From the NCBI GenBank assembly GCA_036721855.1, contig DAIMKF010000060.1, positions 1 to 5,715 of the forward strand: 5,715 nt of DNA, in the 5' to 3' direction. Shown piece by piece: positions 1-5,605 of this stretch; within the stretch, counting starts at the first letter, position 1; each line of letters starts with the position of its first letter. The DNA comes from JAHDNZ01 sp036721855 (lineage in GTDB: Bacteria > Bacillota > DTU065). The notes under the pieces were generated by a model. It was not told the origin of the DNA. It ran no database searches and worked only from the letters and a program-made list of their open reading frames with translations. A program made the position numbers and the translations under genes.

Positions 1-42
1 AAGCCAGTTATCCGGATATTTTTGATAAGGGAAAAAGAGCAT
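1..42 (-). CDS. N-terminal fragment of an unidentified protein (cut by window edge)
   Basis: Only the first 14 codons are inside the window, reading MLFFPYQKYPDNWL, with no stop before the edge. The start is supported by a strong ribosome-binding site (AAGGAGG at 57-51, 8 bases before the ATG). I do not recognise the family. The N-terminus has no signal peptide or obvious membrane segment, so a cytoplasmic protein is likely. It lies 148 bases downstream of the transketolase C-subunit on the same strand with no visible terminator between, so it may be the next gene of the sugar operon and perhaps another catabolic enzyme. That role is inference from position only. Confidence 0.6.
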   Translation of the reverse strand, partial: MLFFPYQKYPDNWL

Positions 43-50
43 TTTTGATA

Positions 51-57
51 CCTCCTT
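51..57 (-). promoter_or_regulatory. Ribosome-binding site of the left-edge gene
   Basis: AAGGAGG reads on the minus strand 8 bases before the ATG at 42. It decides the start of the truncated gene. It also overlaps the stop codon (58-56) of the possible 14-codon mini-ORF upstream, an arrangement compatible with translational coupling. Confidence 0.7.
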
Positions 58-100
58 ACAATTTCAAATAATAAAGCGATTTTTCCACCAAACCTGTCAA
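56..100 (-). CDS. Possible 14-codon mini-ORF (TTG start) in the gap after the transketolase genes
   Basis: A TTG codon at 100-98 follows AAAGGAGAG (113-105) at normal spacing and opens a frame reading MTGLVEKSLYYLKL. The frame ends at TAA 58-56, inside the ribosome-binding site of the next gene. Signals and spacing fit a translated, coupled mini-cistron. A frame this short is easily due to chance, and TTGACA (100-95) could instead be a promoter -35 element. No family is recognised. Confidence 0.2.
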   Translation of the reverse strand: MTGLVEKSLYYLKL

Positions 101-190
101 CTAATCTCTCCTTTAAACGTACCCCATCTAAATCATTTCTATTTTCTTAGCAAATTGACAAATACAATAGATTAATTCAACTACAAACCA

Positions 191-1126
191 TTATTTCAGC
201 AATTCTTTCACCTTTCCAACAATATTTGATACTGATAAACCAAAATTTTCCCTAAGTTCTTCAAGGTCTCCCGAGCAACCGAAATGATCGTTTATTCCTA
301 CCCTTAGAACTCTGGTAGGATACTTCTCAGCCAAGAATTCTGCTATTACACTTCCCATACCACCGTAAACGTTATGGTCTTCGACAGTAACAATTCCTCT
401 TGTTTCAATGGCAGCTCTAAGGATCGCTTCCTCATCCAAGGGTTTTATAGTAAGTAGATCGATAATTCTTGCGTGAATTCCCTGGCTCTCTAATATTTCT
501 CGTGCGAAAACTGCTTTCTCCACCATGCTACCGATAGCAATAATAGTAACATCTTCTCCAGAAAATAATTCTACACTCTTACCTACTTTAAAATTGAAAT
601 TTTCGTTGTAAATAGTTTGGCTTTCAGACCGTCCAAGACGTAAGTATACAGGACCCTGAATATCAGCTATGGCAAGAACAGCTTTATAAGTACTAAAATA
701 ATCCGAAGGCACAATTACCTTTACATTTGGAATAGTACGCATAATCGCTATGTCCTCGATTGATTGATGAGTAGCACCATCACCACTATTTTCAGTTCCT
801 CCATGAGTTACAACCAATTTTACATTTAGTTCTGGGTAGGCTACCATGTTCCGAAACTGCTCCACAGCTCTCATGCTTGCGAAAATAGCAAAAGTGCTCA
901 CAAAAGGGATAAACTCCATAGTCGCTAGACCAGCAGCAGCAGATACCATGTTTTGCTCTGCAATACCAAAATCAAAAAAACGGTCGGGATACTTTTCAGC
1001 AAACTTTATAGTATAAGTAGCTTTAGCTAAATCAGCATCAAGAACTATCACTTTTGGATTATACTCACCAAGCTGCGATAGAGCTAGTCCATAGGCTACA
1101 CGATTAGACATGTTGTTCGTAACCAT
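191..1126 (-). CDS. Transketolase, C-terminal (pyrimidine + C-terminal domain) subunit
   Basis: This 311-residue protein is the second half of a split transketolase, a cytoplasmic thiamine-diphosphate enzyme that moves two-carbon ketol units from ketoses to aldoses. The pyrimidine-binding domain occupies about residues 7-165. FDFGIAEQNM (51-60) contains Glu57, the expected activator of the cofactor aminopyrimidine, and DGATHQSIEDIA (116-127) supplies the family's conserved His120. The transketolase C-terminal domain follows (about 185-305), with TIKPLDEEAI (226-235) and VEDHNVYGGMG (248-258). Length is normal for a split C-subunit. The start at 1126 lies one base after the N-subunit stop. Only a weak AGAGAAAG precedes it, so translational coupling is likely; a second ATG five codons on has no ribosome-binding site. 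The segment THGGTENSGDG replaces the more usual HAG-I-S/T-VGEDG, so substrate preference may differ. The substrate is unknown; apulose-4-phosphate, 6-deoxy-6-sulfofructose or xylulose-5-phosphate activity are all possible. Confidence 0.93.
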   Translation of the reverse strand: MVTNNMSNRVAYGLALSQLGEYNPKVIVLDADLAKATYTIKFAEKYPDRFFDFGIAEQNMVSAAAGLATMEFIPFVSTFAIFASMRAVEQFRNMVAYPELNVKLVVTHGGTENSGDGATHQSIEDIAIMRTIPNVKVIVPSDYFSTYKAVLAIADIQGPVYLRLGRSESQTIYNENFNFKVGKSVELFSGEDVTIIAIGSMVEKAVFAREILESQGIHARIIDLLTIKPLDEEAILRAAIETRGIVTVEDHNVYGGMGSVIAEFLAEKYPTRVLRVGINDHFGCSGDLEELRENFGLSVSNIVGKVKELLK

Positions 1127-1127
1127 A

Positions 1128-1958
1128 TTAATACATTCTTTCTCTAAGTTCAGCTAAAGCTTGTTTCATTTCTTCTTGAGTAAGAGGTTTTCCGTGCCAT
1201 TCAACATTGTTTTCCATAAAAGATACTCCTCTTCCTTTGATAGTTTTAGCAATAATTACCGATGGACAATCTCTATGCTGGCTAGCTTTATCTAAACTAA
1301 TAAGTATTTCTGGAACACTATGTCCATCTATAACTTGCACGTACCAGCCAAAAGCTTCCCATTTTTTAACTAGTGGTTCTATTTTCATAACCATATCATT
1401 GGTTCCATCAATTTGTAACCTATTATAGTCAATTATTGCCACCAAGTTACCCAAGCAGTAATGAGAGGCAGCCATAGCTGCCTCCCAGACTTGGCCCTCT
1501 TGTAGTTCTCCACAACCAAGTAAAACATAGATCCTGGATTCGCTTCCCAATAAACATGCACCCAAAGCCATACCTACGCCAGCCGAAAGTCCCTGTCCAA
1601 GAGAACCAGTACTAATGTCAATCCCCGGCGTTCTTTGCATATCTGGATGTCCCTGCAAGATACTTCCAAATTTTCTTAGCCTGTTTAGCTCTTCTATCGG
1701 GAAAAATCCCCTAATAGCTAAAGCGGCATATAATGTAGGGCAGGAATGGCCCTTTGAAAGAATAAATCTATCTCGATTTTCCCAATCAGGTTTAGAAGGA
1801 TCAAGATTCAAGTGGTGAAAATACAAAACGCTTATAATTTCTGCTTCAGAAAGACTTCCTCCCGGATGGCCACTTCCGGCTTTATAAATCATCTCAATGG
1901 CTCTTTCCCTGAGTTGCCATGCCCTGTCTTCCAGTTCCTTAATCAATGATTGTTCCAT
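1128..1958 (-). CDS. Transketolase, N-terminal (pyrophosphate-binding) subunit
   Basis: This 276-residue protein binds the diphosphate of thiamine diphosphate and pairs with the C-subunit encoded next. Visible family motifs are SGHPGGSLS (29-37, His31), SKGHSCPTLYAAL (68-80, His71), QGHPD (102-106), TGSLGQGLSAGVGMALG (117-133) and the cofactor/Mg motif LLGCGELQEGQVWEA (146-160) ending at DYNRLQIDG (177-185, Asn179). Length and motif order match split transketolase N-subunits. The odd point is residue 149: the motif is normally GDGE with Asp as a Mg ligand, and here it reads GCGE (codon TGT). Glu151 and Asn179 are kept. Either a lineage-specific cofactor site or impaired metal binding could follow. 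The ATG at 1958 has AAGGAAGG just upstream. The gene starts 45 bases after the second permease, without a terminator, in the same operon. Confidence 0.92.
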   Translation of the reverse strand: MEQSLIKELEDRAWQLRERAIEMIYKAGSGHPGGSLSEAEIISVLYFHHLNLDPSKPDWENRDRFILSKGHSCPTLYAALAIRGFFPIEELNRLRKFGSILQGHPDMQRTPGIDISTGSLGQGLSAGVGMALGACLLGSESRIYVLLGCGELQEGQVWEAAMAASHYCLGNLVAIIDYNRLQIDGTNDMVMKIEPLVKKWEAFGWYVQVIDGHSVPEILISLDKASQHRDCPSVIIAKTIKGRGVSFMENNVEWHGKPLTQEEMKQALAELRERMY

Positions 1959-2003
1959 TTTTTCCTTCCTTTCCTATAAAGATCATATCTAAGCACTAAG
2001 AAT

Positions 2004-2849
2004 CTATCCCTTAACCGCCCCAGCTGTAAGACCCTGGACTATATAGCGTTGAAATATTGCAAAGAAAAATACCACAGGTAAGGCAGTTAACACTCCTCCG
2101 GCAGTTAGTAAGTCCCAACGAATTATGTATTCTCCCATAAAAGAATGTAACCCCACCGGTAAAGTACGAGCCGTGGCATCAGAGGTAAAAGTTAAGGCAT
2201 ATATAAACTCATTCCATGAAAATATAAATACATAAGTTAAAGAAGCAACTAACCCAGGAACAGATAGGGGTAGCAAAATCATACGAAAAATTTGCCAACG
2301 ATTAGCGCCGTCTATAGCAGCAGCTTCATCCAATTCTCGTGGAATGGCATTAAAAAAACCAGTCAATAGCCATATTGTAAAAGGTAAAGCAAAAGTACTG
2401 TGAGCAATTATAAGGGCAATTGGGGTATTAAGAACGCCTATCTCTTTCATAATAAAAAATAATGACAGAACTAATAATATAGCGGGAAACATCTGACTTA
2501 TTAAAAAAACAGGGAAAAGTCTGTTTTTACCCCGAAATTCAAAACGAGAAAAAGCATAAGCAGCACATACAGCTACACTTCCAGATAAAATAATAGTACT
2601 AAAAGTTACTATAAAACTATTCAATAAATATCTCGGAAACTCAGTAGCGTCAAATAATAATCGATATCCTTCAAAAGTAGGAGATGAAGGTAAATAACGA
2701 ATAGGCGAGGTATAAAGTTCTACTGATGGCTTAATTGAGGTAATAAACATCCATAAATAAGGGAATAAAATGAATGCTAACCAAAAAGCTGCCAATATAA
2801 ATATTAAAAATGACTTCCCCCTCTTTCGTATTGCGAAAGTCTTTGCCAT
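2004..2849 (-). CDS. CUT1 sugar ABC transporter permease, MalG type
   Basis: This 281-residue inner-membrane protein is one of two permeases of a carbohydrate importer. About six hydrophobic segments can be seen (near 15-37, 77-100, 111-132, 143-163, 197-217, 249-268). The cytoplasmic EAA loop reads DEAAAIDGANRWQIF (174-188) followed by LLPLSVPG, where the shared ATPase docks. The LPSSPTFEGY stretch (53-62) after the first segment and the C-terminal FQRYIVQGLTAGAVKG are typical of MalG/UgpE-like subunits. The ATG at 2849 lies one base after the stop of the MalF-type gene, and its ribosome-binding site (GAGGAG) is embedded in that gene's last codons, so the two are translationally linked. The transported sugar cannot be told from the sequence. 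Confidence 0.95.
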   Translation of the reverse strand: MAKTFAIRKRGKSFLIFILAAFWLAFILFPYLWMFITSIKPSVELYTSPIRYLPSSPTFEGYRLLFDATEFPRYLLNSFIVTFSTIILSGSVAVCAAYAFSRFEFRGKNRLFPVFLISQMFPAILLVLSLFFIMKEIGVLNTPIALIIAHSTFALPFTIWLLTGFFNAIPRELDEAAAIDGANRWQIFRMILLPLSVPGLVASLTYVFIFSWNEFIYALTFTSDATARTLPVGLHSFMGEYIIRWDLLTAGGVLTALPVVFFFAIFQRYIVQGLTAGAVKG

Positions 2850-2850
2850 T

Positions 2851-3744
2851 TTACTCCTCTTTGCTCTGCCCTTGAAGCAACCGTAGATAAAAACTTAAAA
2901 CTACCATCAAAAAGACTGTTTGAAAAACTGCAATAGCCGAAGCTTCCCCTACCCGCAGTCTTTTATAAGCTGTGAGGTAAGACAAAAGCGGTAAGGTTGT
3001 ACTGCTATATCCGGGGCCGCCTCCAGTCATAACTAAAATCAAATCCATATAGTTAGCTGTCCAGATCAAACGTAACATAGTGGTAATAATAATAGTAGGC
3101 ATAATCGAAGGAATCGTTATGTACCAGAATTGTTTCCAGCTATTGGCACCATCAATATATGCTGCTTCATACAATTCTTCTGAAACATTCTGCATAGCAG
3201 CAAGAAGCATAACCGCGAAAAAAGGAGCACCCTGCCATATATTGGCAATCATCACCCCTCCTAACGCTGTATTAGGTTGAGCAAGCCAAGGTATATAAGA
3301 ATCAATAATCCCAACCCGCTTCAGTAAATCGTTAATCACTCCATAGTTACCATCTAACATCCAGGTCCACATTAACGCTACCAGAACACTCGATGTAGCC
3401 CATGGAATTAACGTGAGACCTCTAATAATACCATTCCCTTTAAACTTACATTTCAACAAAAGAGCACCTAGCATCCCTACAACAAACTGAGTTGAAACAC
3501 AACCTATTATCCAAACTATAGAATTTAATAATGCTCTATAGAAGGTTTCACTGTGCAGCATTTCAACATAATTTCTGAAACCCACAAATTTAGCTCTTGC
3601 AGGCATAAGAAGTGAGATATCAAAAAATGAAAGTCGTATTGACTGAACTACAGGATAAGCAACAATCAAAAGCATTAACAAGATAGCAGGTGCTAACAGA
3701 AAGAGCGGTATATACCGCTCTTTCTGTGATTGTACCATTGTCAT
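2851..3744 (-). CDS. CUT1 sugar ABC transporter permease, MalF/UgpA type
   Basis: This 297-residue membrane subunit forms the channel with the MalG-type partner. An N-terminal hydrophobic segment (12-34) is followed by SIRLSFFDISL and VGFRNYVEML (54-63), a hallmark of this family. More membrane segments lie near 73-97, 108-130, 161-184, 211-230 and 268-290. The ATPase-docking EAA loop is YEAAYIDGANSWKQF (192-206), then ITIPSIMP. VMTGGGPGYSSTTLP (238-252) is the conserved segment seen late in MalF/UgpA-like permeases. The first ATG (3744) lies one base after the binding-protein stop with AAAGGAAC upstream; a second ATG two codons later is a less likely start. No ATPase gene is present in the operon, so a multitask ATPase elsewhere in the genome is expected to energise transport. 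Confidence 0.95.
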   Translation of the reverse strand: MTMVQSQKERYIPLFLLAPAILLMLLIVAYPVVQSIRLSFFDISLLMPARAKFVGFRNYVEMLHSETFYRALLNSIVWIIGCVSTQFVVGMLGALLLKCKFKGNGIIRGLTLIPWATSSVLVALMWTWMLDGNYGVINDLLKRVGIIDSYIPWLAQPNTALGGVMIANIWQGAPFFAVMLLAAMQNVSEELYEAAYIDGANSWKQFWYITIPSIMPTIIITTMLRLIWTANYMDLILVMTGGGPGYSSTTLPLLSYLTAYKRLRVGEASAIAVFQTVFLMVVLSFYLRLLQGQSKEE

Positions 3745-3745
3745 A

Positions 3746-4981
3746 CTATCGTTCCTTTAGAGCACGGGCAATTTCGTCTAGCATTTCTTGACTGGTAATT
3801 TCACCTAAAAGTGCTCTTTGCATGTTAACCTGCCAAACATGAGAAGAAACATATCCCACGCCAGGTAGAGGTGGCCAACCAATGGCATAGTCAGCCCCTT
3901 CCATTGACACACGGAAAAATTCATTATTAATGTAGTGATCCATCCGAGCTACTGAGTTCAACACGGGTAACTGTCCGTTACGTGAACGACTCCATTTATC
4001 CATTTGTTCAGGTTCAGTTAGCCAAGAAATAAACTTAAAAGCTTCCTCCTTTGCTTGAGAAGGAGAAAAAACTACATTCCCGCTCATAGTGATCATAGTA
4101 GCAGGGTTCTTTGGATCAGCTGCTGGAATTGGGCAAACACCCACCTTATCCCCTAATTTTTCAACCATAAGTACTGACGATCCCACGTGATGAGCCATCA
4201 TAGCGGTAATTCCTGCCTGAAAAGCTCCTGTTACTTGAGCATATGCATCTGTTGGAGCACTAGGGGGAACTACTTTATATTTGCTATATAAATCAATATA
4301 CCACTGGTTAACATCAACAGCTTTCGGGGAATTAATTACAATATTACCCTCCTCATCTACCACTCGCGCTCCACCAGCTACCATAAAAGCTAGCCATTGG
4401 TCTTGACCACCATCTCCACCCCGGAGACCGAAACCATAACGATTATTTCCAGGATCAGTAAAAGTTTTAGCCGCAGTCAAAAATTCTTCAAAAGTAGCAG
4501 GAGAGTTAAGGCCAGCTTCTGTAAACCAATCTTTTCGATAGTAAAGATAAAAAGTAATGAACTGATGCGGCATCATATAAATTTCTTCTTCCCCTGGAAT
4601 CTTCCCCATATTCCAAAGGTTAGGAATTACATCATCTTTTGCGGGCCATTCACCAATATAAGAGGATAGCGGTTCCAGAAGATCAGCTTCCCGAAATTCT
4701 CCTAACCACCAGTCTTTAAATCGTGCCGCATCTGGACCAACACCAGCACTTAAAGCAATAGCTAATTGGTCATGATAATCTTTAAGAGGAACATTTTCGA
4801 TCACTACTCTAATTTCGGGATGTAAAGAATTAAACTTATCAACCAATTCACTAACAGTTGTATCCGTAGGATCATCTAACCATAACCAGTATTTTAAGGT
4901 AGTATCAGCTTGCCCTAGGGAAGGCAGCGCTACCAAAAACAGCATCAAAAACAAACTTAAGAAAACTTTAGTTCTTTTCAT
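3746..4981 (-). CDS. Extracellular sugar-binding protein of CUT1 ABC transporter (SBP family 1)
   Basis: The 411-residue product is the secreted solute receptor that delivers a carbohydrate to the two permeases. Residues 1-25 form a signal peptide: a basic start (MKRTK), a hydrophobic core, and a probable cleavage after GQA before DTTLKYWLW. There is no lipobox cysteine. The mature part shows family-1 binding-protein features: SAGVGPDAARFKDWW (78-92), YYRKDWFTEAGL (147-158), FGLRGGDGGQDQWLAF (184-199), GAFQAGITAMMA (252-263) and a C-terminal FKFISWLTEPEQMDKW hinge/lobe segment. Many exposed aromatics (W91, W92, W196) fit sugar stacking. An in-frame TTG at 5041 would add 20 residues, but ATG 4981 has a good ribosome-binding site and gives a proper signal peptide, so it is chosen. 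It is first in the operon and followed after one base by the MalF-type permease. Ligand unknown. Confidence 0.94.
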   Translation of the reverse strand: MKRTKVFLSLFLMLFLVALPSLGQADTTLKYWLWLDDPTDTTVSELVDKFNSLHPEIRVVIENVPLKDYHDQLAIALSAGVGPDAARFKDWWLGEFREADLLEPLSSYIGEWPAKDDVIPNLWNMGKIPGEEEIYMMPHQFITFYLYYRKDWFTEAGLNSPATFEEFLTAAKTFTDPGNNRYGFGLRGGDGGQDQWLAFMVAGGARVVDEEGNIVINSPKAVDVNQWYIDLYSKYKVVPPSAPTDAYAQVTGAFQAGITAMMAHHVGSSVLMVEKLGDKVGVCPIPAADPKNPATMITMSGNVVFSPSQAKEEAFKFISWLTEPEQMDKWSRSRNGQLPVLNSVARMDHYINNEFFRVSMEGADYAIGWPPLPGVGYVSSHVWQVNMQRALLGEITSQEMLDEIARALKER

Positions 4982-4988
4982 TAAATCT

Positions 4989-4998
4989 CTCTCCTTTC
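4989..4998 (-). promoter_or_regulatory. Ribosome-binding site that sets the binding-protein start
   Basis: GAAAGGAGAG reads on the minus strand, with AGGAG ending 9 bases before ATG 4981. It supports the 411-residue form starting MKRTK over a TTG start at 5041, which lacks a comparable site. Confidence 0.75.
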
Positions 4999-5031
4999 TC
5001 AACAAAATATAAGTCAGACAAAAAACAGTTA

Positions 5032-5058
5032 TTAACAACAACCAAGGCTAACAATCAT
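5032..5058 (-). CDS. Possible 8-codon leader mini-ORF (MIVSLGCC) upstream of the sugar operon
   Basis: ATG 5058 opens a frame reading MIVSLGCC and ends at TAA 5034-5032, 50 bases before the binding-protein start. It is preceded by AGGAGGTGAT at ideal spacing, the best Shine-Dalgarno match in the window. No signal of that quality is needed for a non-gene, so translation of a leader peptide is plausible. It may coordinate ribosome loading or attenuation of the downstream operon. I see no hairpin pair between it and the next gene that would prove attenuation. A chance frame behind a purine-rich patch remains possible. Confidence 0.35.
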   Translation of the reverse strand: MIVSLGCC

Positions 5059-5060
5059 AT

Positions 5061-5070
5061 ATCACCTCCT
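5061..5070 (-). promoter_or_regulatory. Near-perfect Shine-Dalgarno sequence in the operon leader
   Basis: The minus strand reads AGGAGGTGAT, complementary to the 16S rRNA 3' end over ten bases, two bases before the mini-ORF ATG at 5058. It lies about 80 bases upstream of the binding-protein start, which has its own site, so it must serve the mini-ORF or act as a standby ribosome site. Confidence 0.6.
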
Positions 5071-5087
5071 ATAGTTAACCTCAAAGT

Positions 5088-5104
5088 TTTTGGAAATCCC
5101 AAAA
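5088..5104. promoter_or_regulatory. Inverted repeat TTTTGG-5 nt-CCAAAA in the operon leader
   Basis: Six-base arms TTTTGG (5088-5093) and CCAAAA (5099-5104) are perfect complements around a 5-base spacer, 18 bases upstream of the leader Shine-Dalgarno. It could be a repressor operator near the transcription start or a small RNA hairpin. The match to known operators (for example catabolite-response elements) is not good, so the regulator is unknown. Confidence 0.35.
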
Positions 5105-5112
5105 TTTTTTGT

Positions 5113-5123
5113 AGTTTTAAACT
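5113..5123. repeat. Short palindrome AGTTTTAAACT, partner of the one at 5426-5435
   Basis: Five-base arms AGTTT and AAACT flank one central base. With flanks it reads TAGTTTTAAACTG, the same as TAGTTTAAACTG at 5425-5436 except for one extra T. Two near-identical dyads about 310 bases apart in one intergenic region may be a pair of operators. AT-rich palindromes of this size also arise by chance. Confidence 0.3.
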
Positions 5124-5186
5124 GAATAACTTGACTTTACCTTTCGCATCTTACAGCCCCACTCTCAATTTTTCACTTTATTTTCT

Positions 5187-5214
5187 TCTTGCCTAATAGG
5201 TCTTGCCTAATAGG
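5187..5214. repeat. Perfect 14-bp tandem duplication
   Basis: TCTTGCCTAATAGG occurs at 5187-5200 and again, without a gap, at 5201-5214. Each copy contains the 9-bp dyad CCTAATAGG (CCTA/TAGG arms around an A). It may be a replication-slippage duplication, or a pair of direct-repeat operator half-sites upstream of the operon. The identity of both copies suggests that the duplication is recent or maintained. Confidence 0.75.
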
Positions 5215-5223
5215 AGATAGTAA

Positions 5224-5427
5224 TTGTACTTAAATTACCACACACAGCCACATATTTATCTTACCAACAAAATTCTTGATTTAGCTATAGAGGTTATAAC
5301 AGATTCATTAAGAGTATCCTACGAAAGATATCTGTTTTATCTTAGCCATGGTAGACAATACATATACCCTCCCGAAAGCAATTCTGAACTGTTCACTACT
5401 ACAGCAAACTACATACCAGCAACATAG
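5224..5427 (+). CDS. Doubtful small plus-strand ORF, 67 codons
   Basis: A TTG at 5224 follows AGGAGA (5212-5217) at 6 bases and opens a 67-residue frame, with segments such as KILDLAIEVITDSLRVSYE and GRQYIYPPESNSE, ending at TAG 5425-5427. The acceptable ribosome-binding site and fairly protein-like composition argue for it. The rare start codon, opposite orientation to all neighbours, short length and no recognised family argue against it. It could be a real small protein, a decayed gene fragment or chance. It overlaps the region where the operon's promoter should lie. Confidence 0.2.
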   Translation: MYLNYHTQPHIYLTNKILDLAIEVITDSLRVSYERYLFYLSHGRQYIYPPESNSELFTTTANYIPAT

Positions 5428-5435
5428 TTTAAACT
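5426..5435. repeat. Short perfect palindrome AGTTTAAACT
   Basis: This ten-base perfect palindrome closely matches the 11-base dyad at 5113-5123, including the flanking T and G. It begins within the stop codon of the doubtful plus-strand ORF. Possible second operator of a pair; evidence is sequence similarity only. Confidence 0.3.
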
Positions 5436-5605
5436 GCAGGCTAAATGCACAAGAGTACGAGAAAATGTATTACAAAGGTAAGCCTTATAAATTATCTATT
5501 AATATCGATTTTGGTTTTTGCTTTTAATAAATTCTTTTTCTCTATATTAACCTTTCAAGGTACGTTTTTATACCACTCCCTAAACCCTAAGCATTATTCG
5601 TCAGC

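Noticed and set aside
68..100. Possible promoter TTGACA (100-95) with TATTAT (73-68) before the left-edge gene
   Set aside because: The spacer is 21 bases, too long for a normal sigma-70-type promoter, and the start would leave an extremely short leader. Kept only as a competing reading of the mini-ORF.
100..190. Terminator after the transketolase C-subunit
   Set aside because: No stem followed by a U-run was found on the minus strand in this gap.
1207..1428. Plus-strand ORF inside the transketolase N-subunit gene
   Set aside because: It lies antisense to a well-supported gene, with no family resemblance, and is explained as a shadow frame.
1615..1818. Second plus-strand ORF inside the transketolase N-subunit gene
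   Set aside because: Antisense shadow of conserved transketolase motifs.
3080..3280. Plus-strand ORF inside the MalF-type permease gene
   Set aside because: Antisense shadow; its hydrophobic look mirrors the membrane-protein codons on the other strand.
4397..4669. Plus-strand 90-codon ORF inside the binding-protein gene
   Set aside because: Antisense to a conserved gene, and no supporting domain.
4982..5041. Twenty-residue N-terminal extension of the binding protein from a TTG at 5041
   Set aside because: No ribosome-binding site precedes that TTG, and the extension would bury the signal peptide. ATG 4981 has a strong site and gives a normal signal peptide.
5131..5156. Plus-strand promoter TTGACT followed by TTACAG
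   Set aside because: The spacer is only 14 bases and the -10 is poor; no confident plus-strand gene follows.
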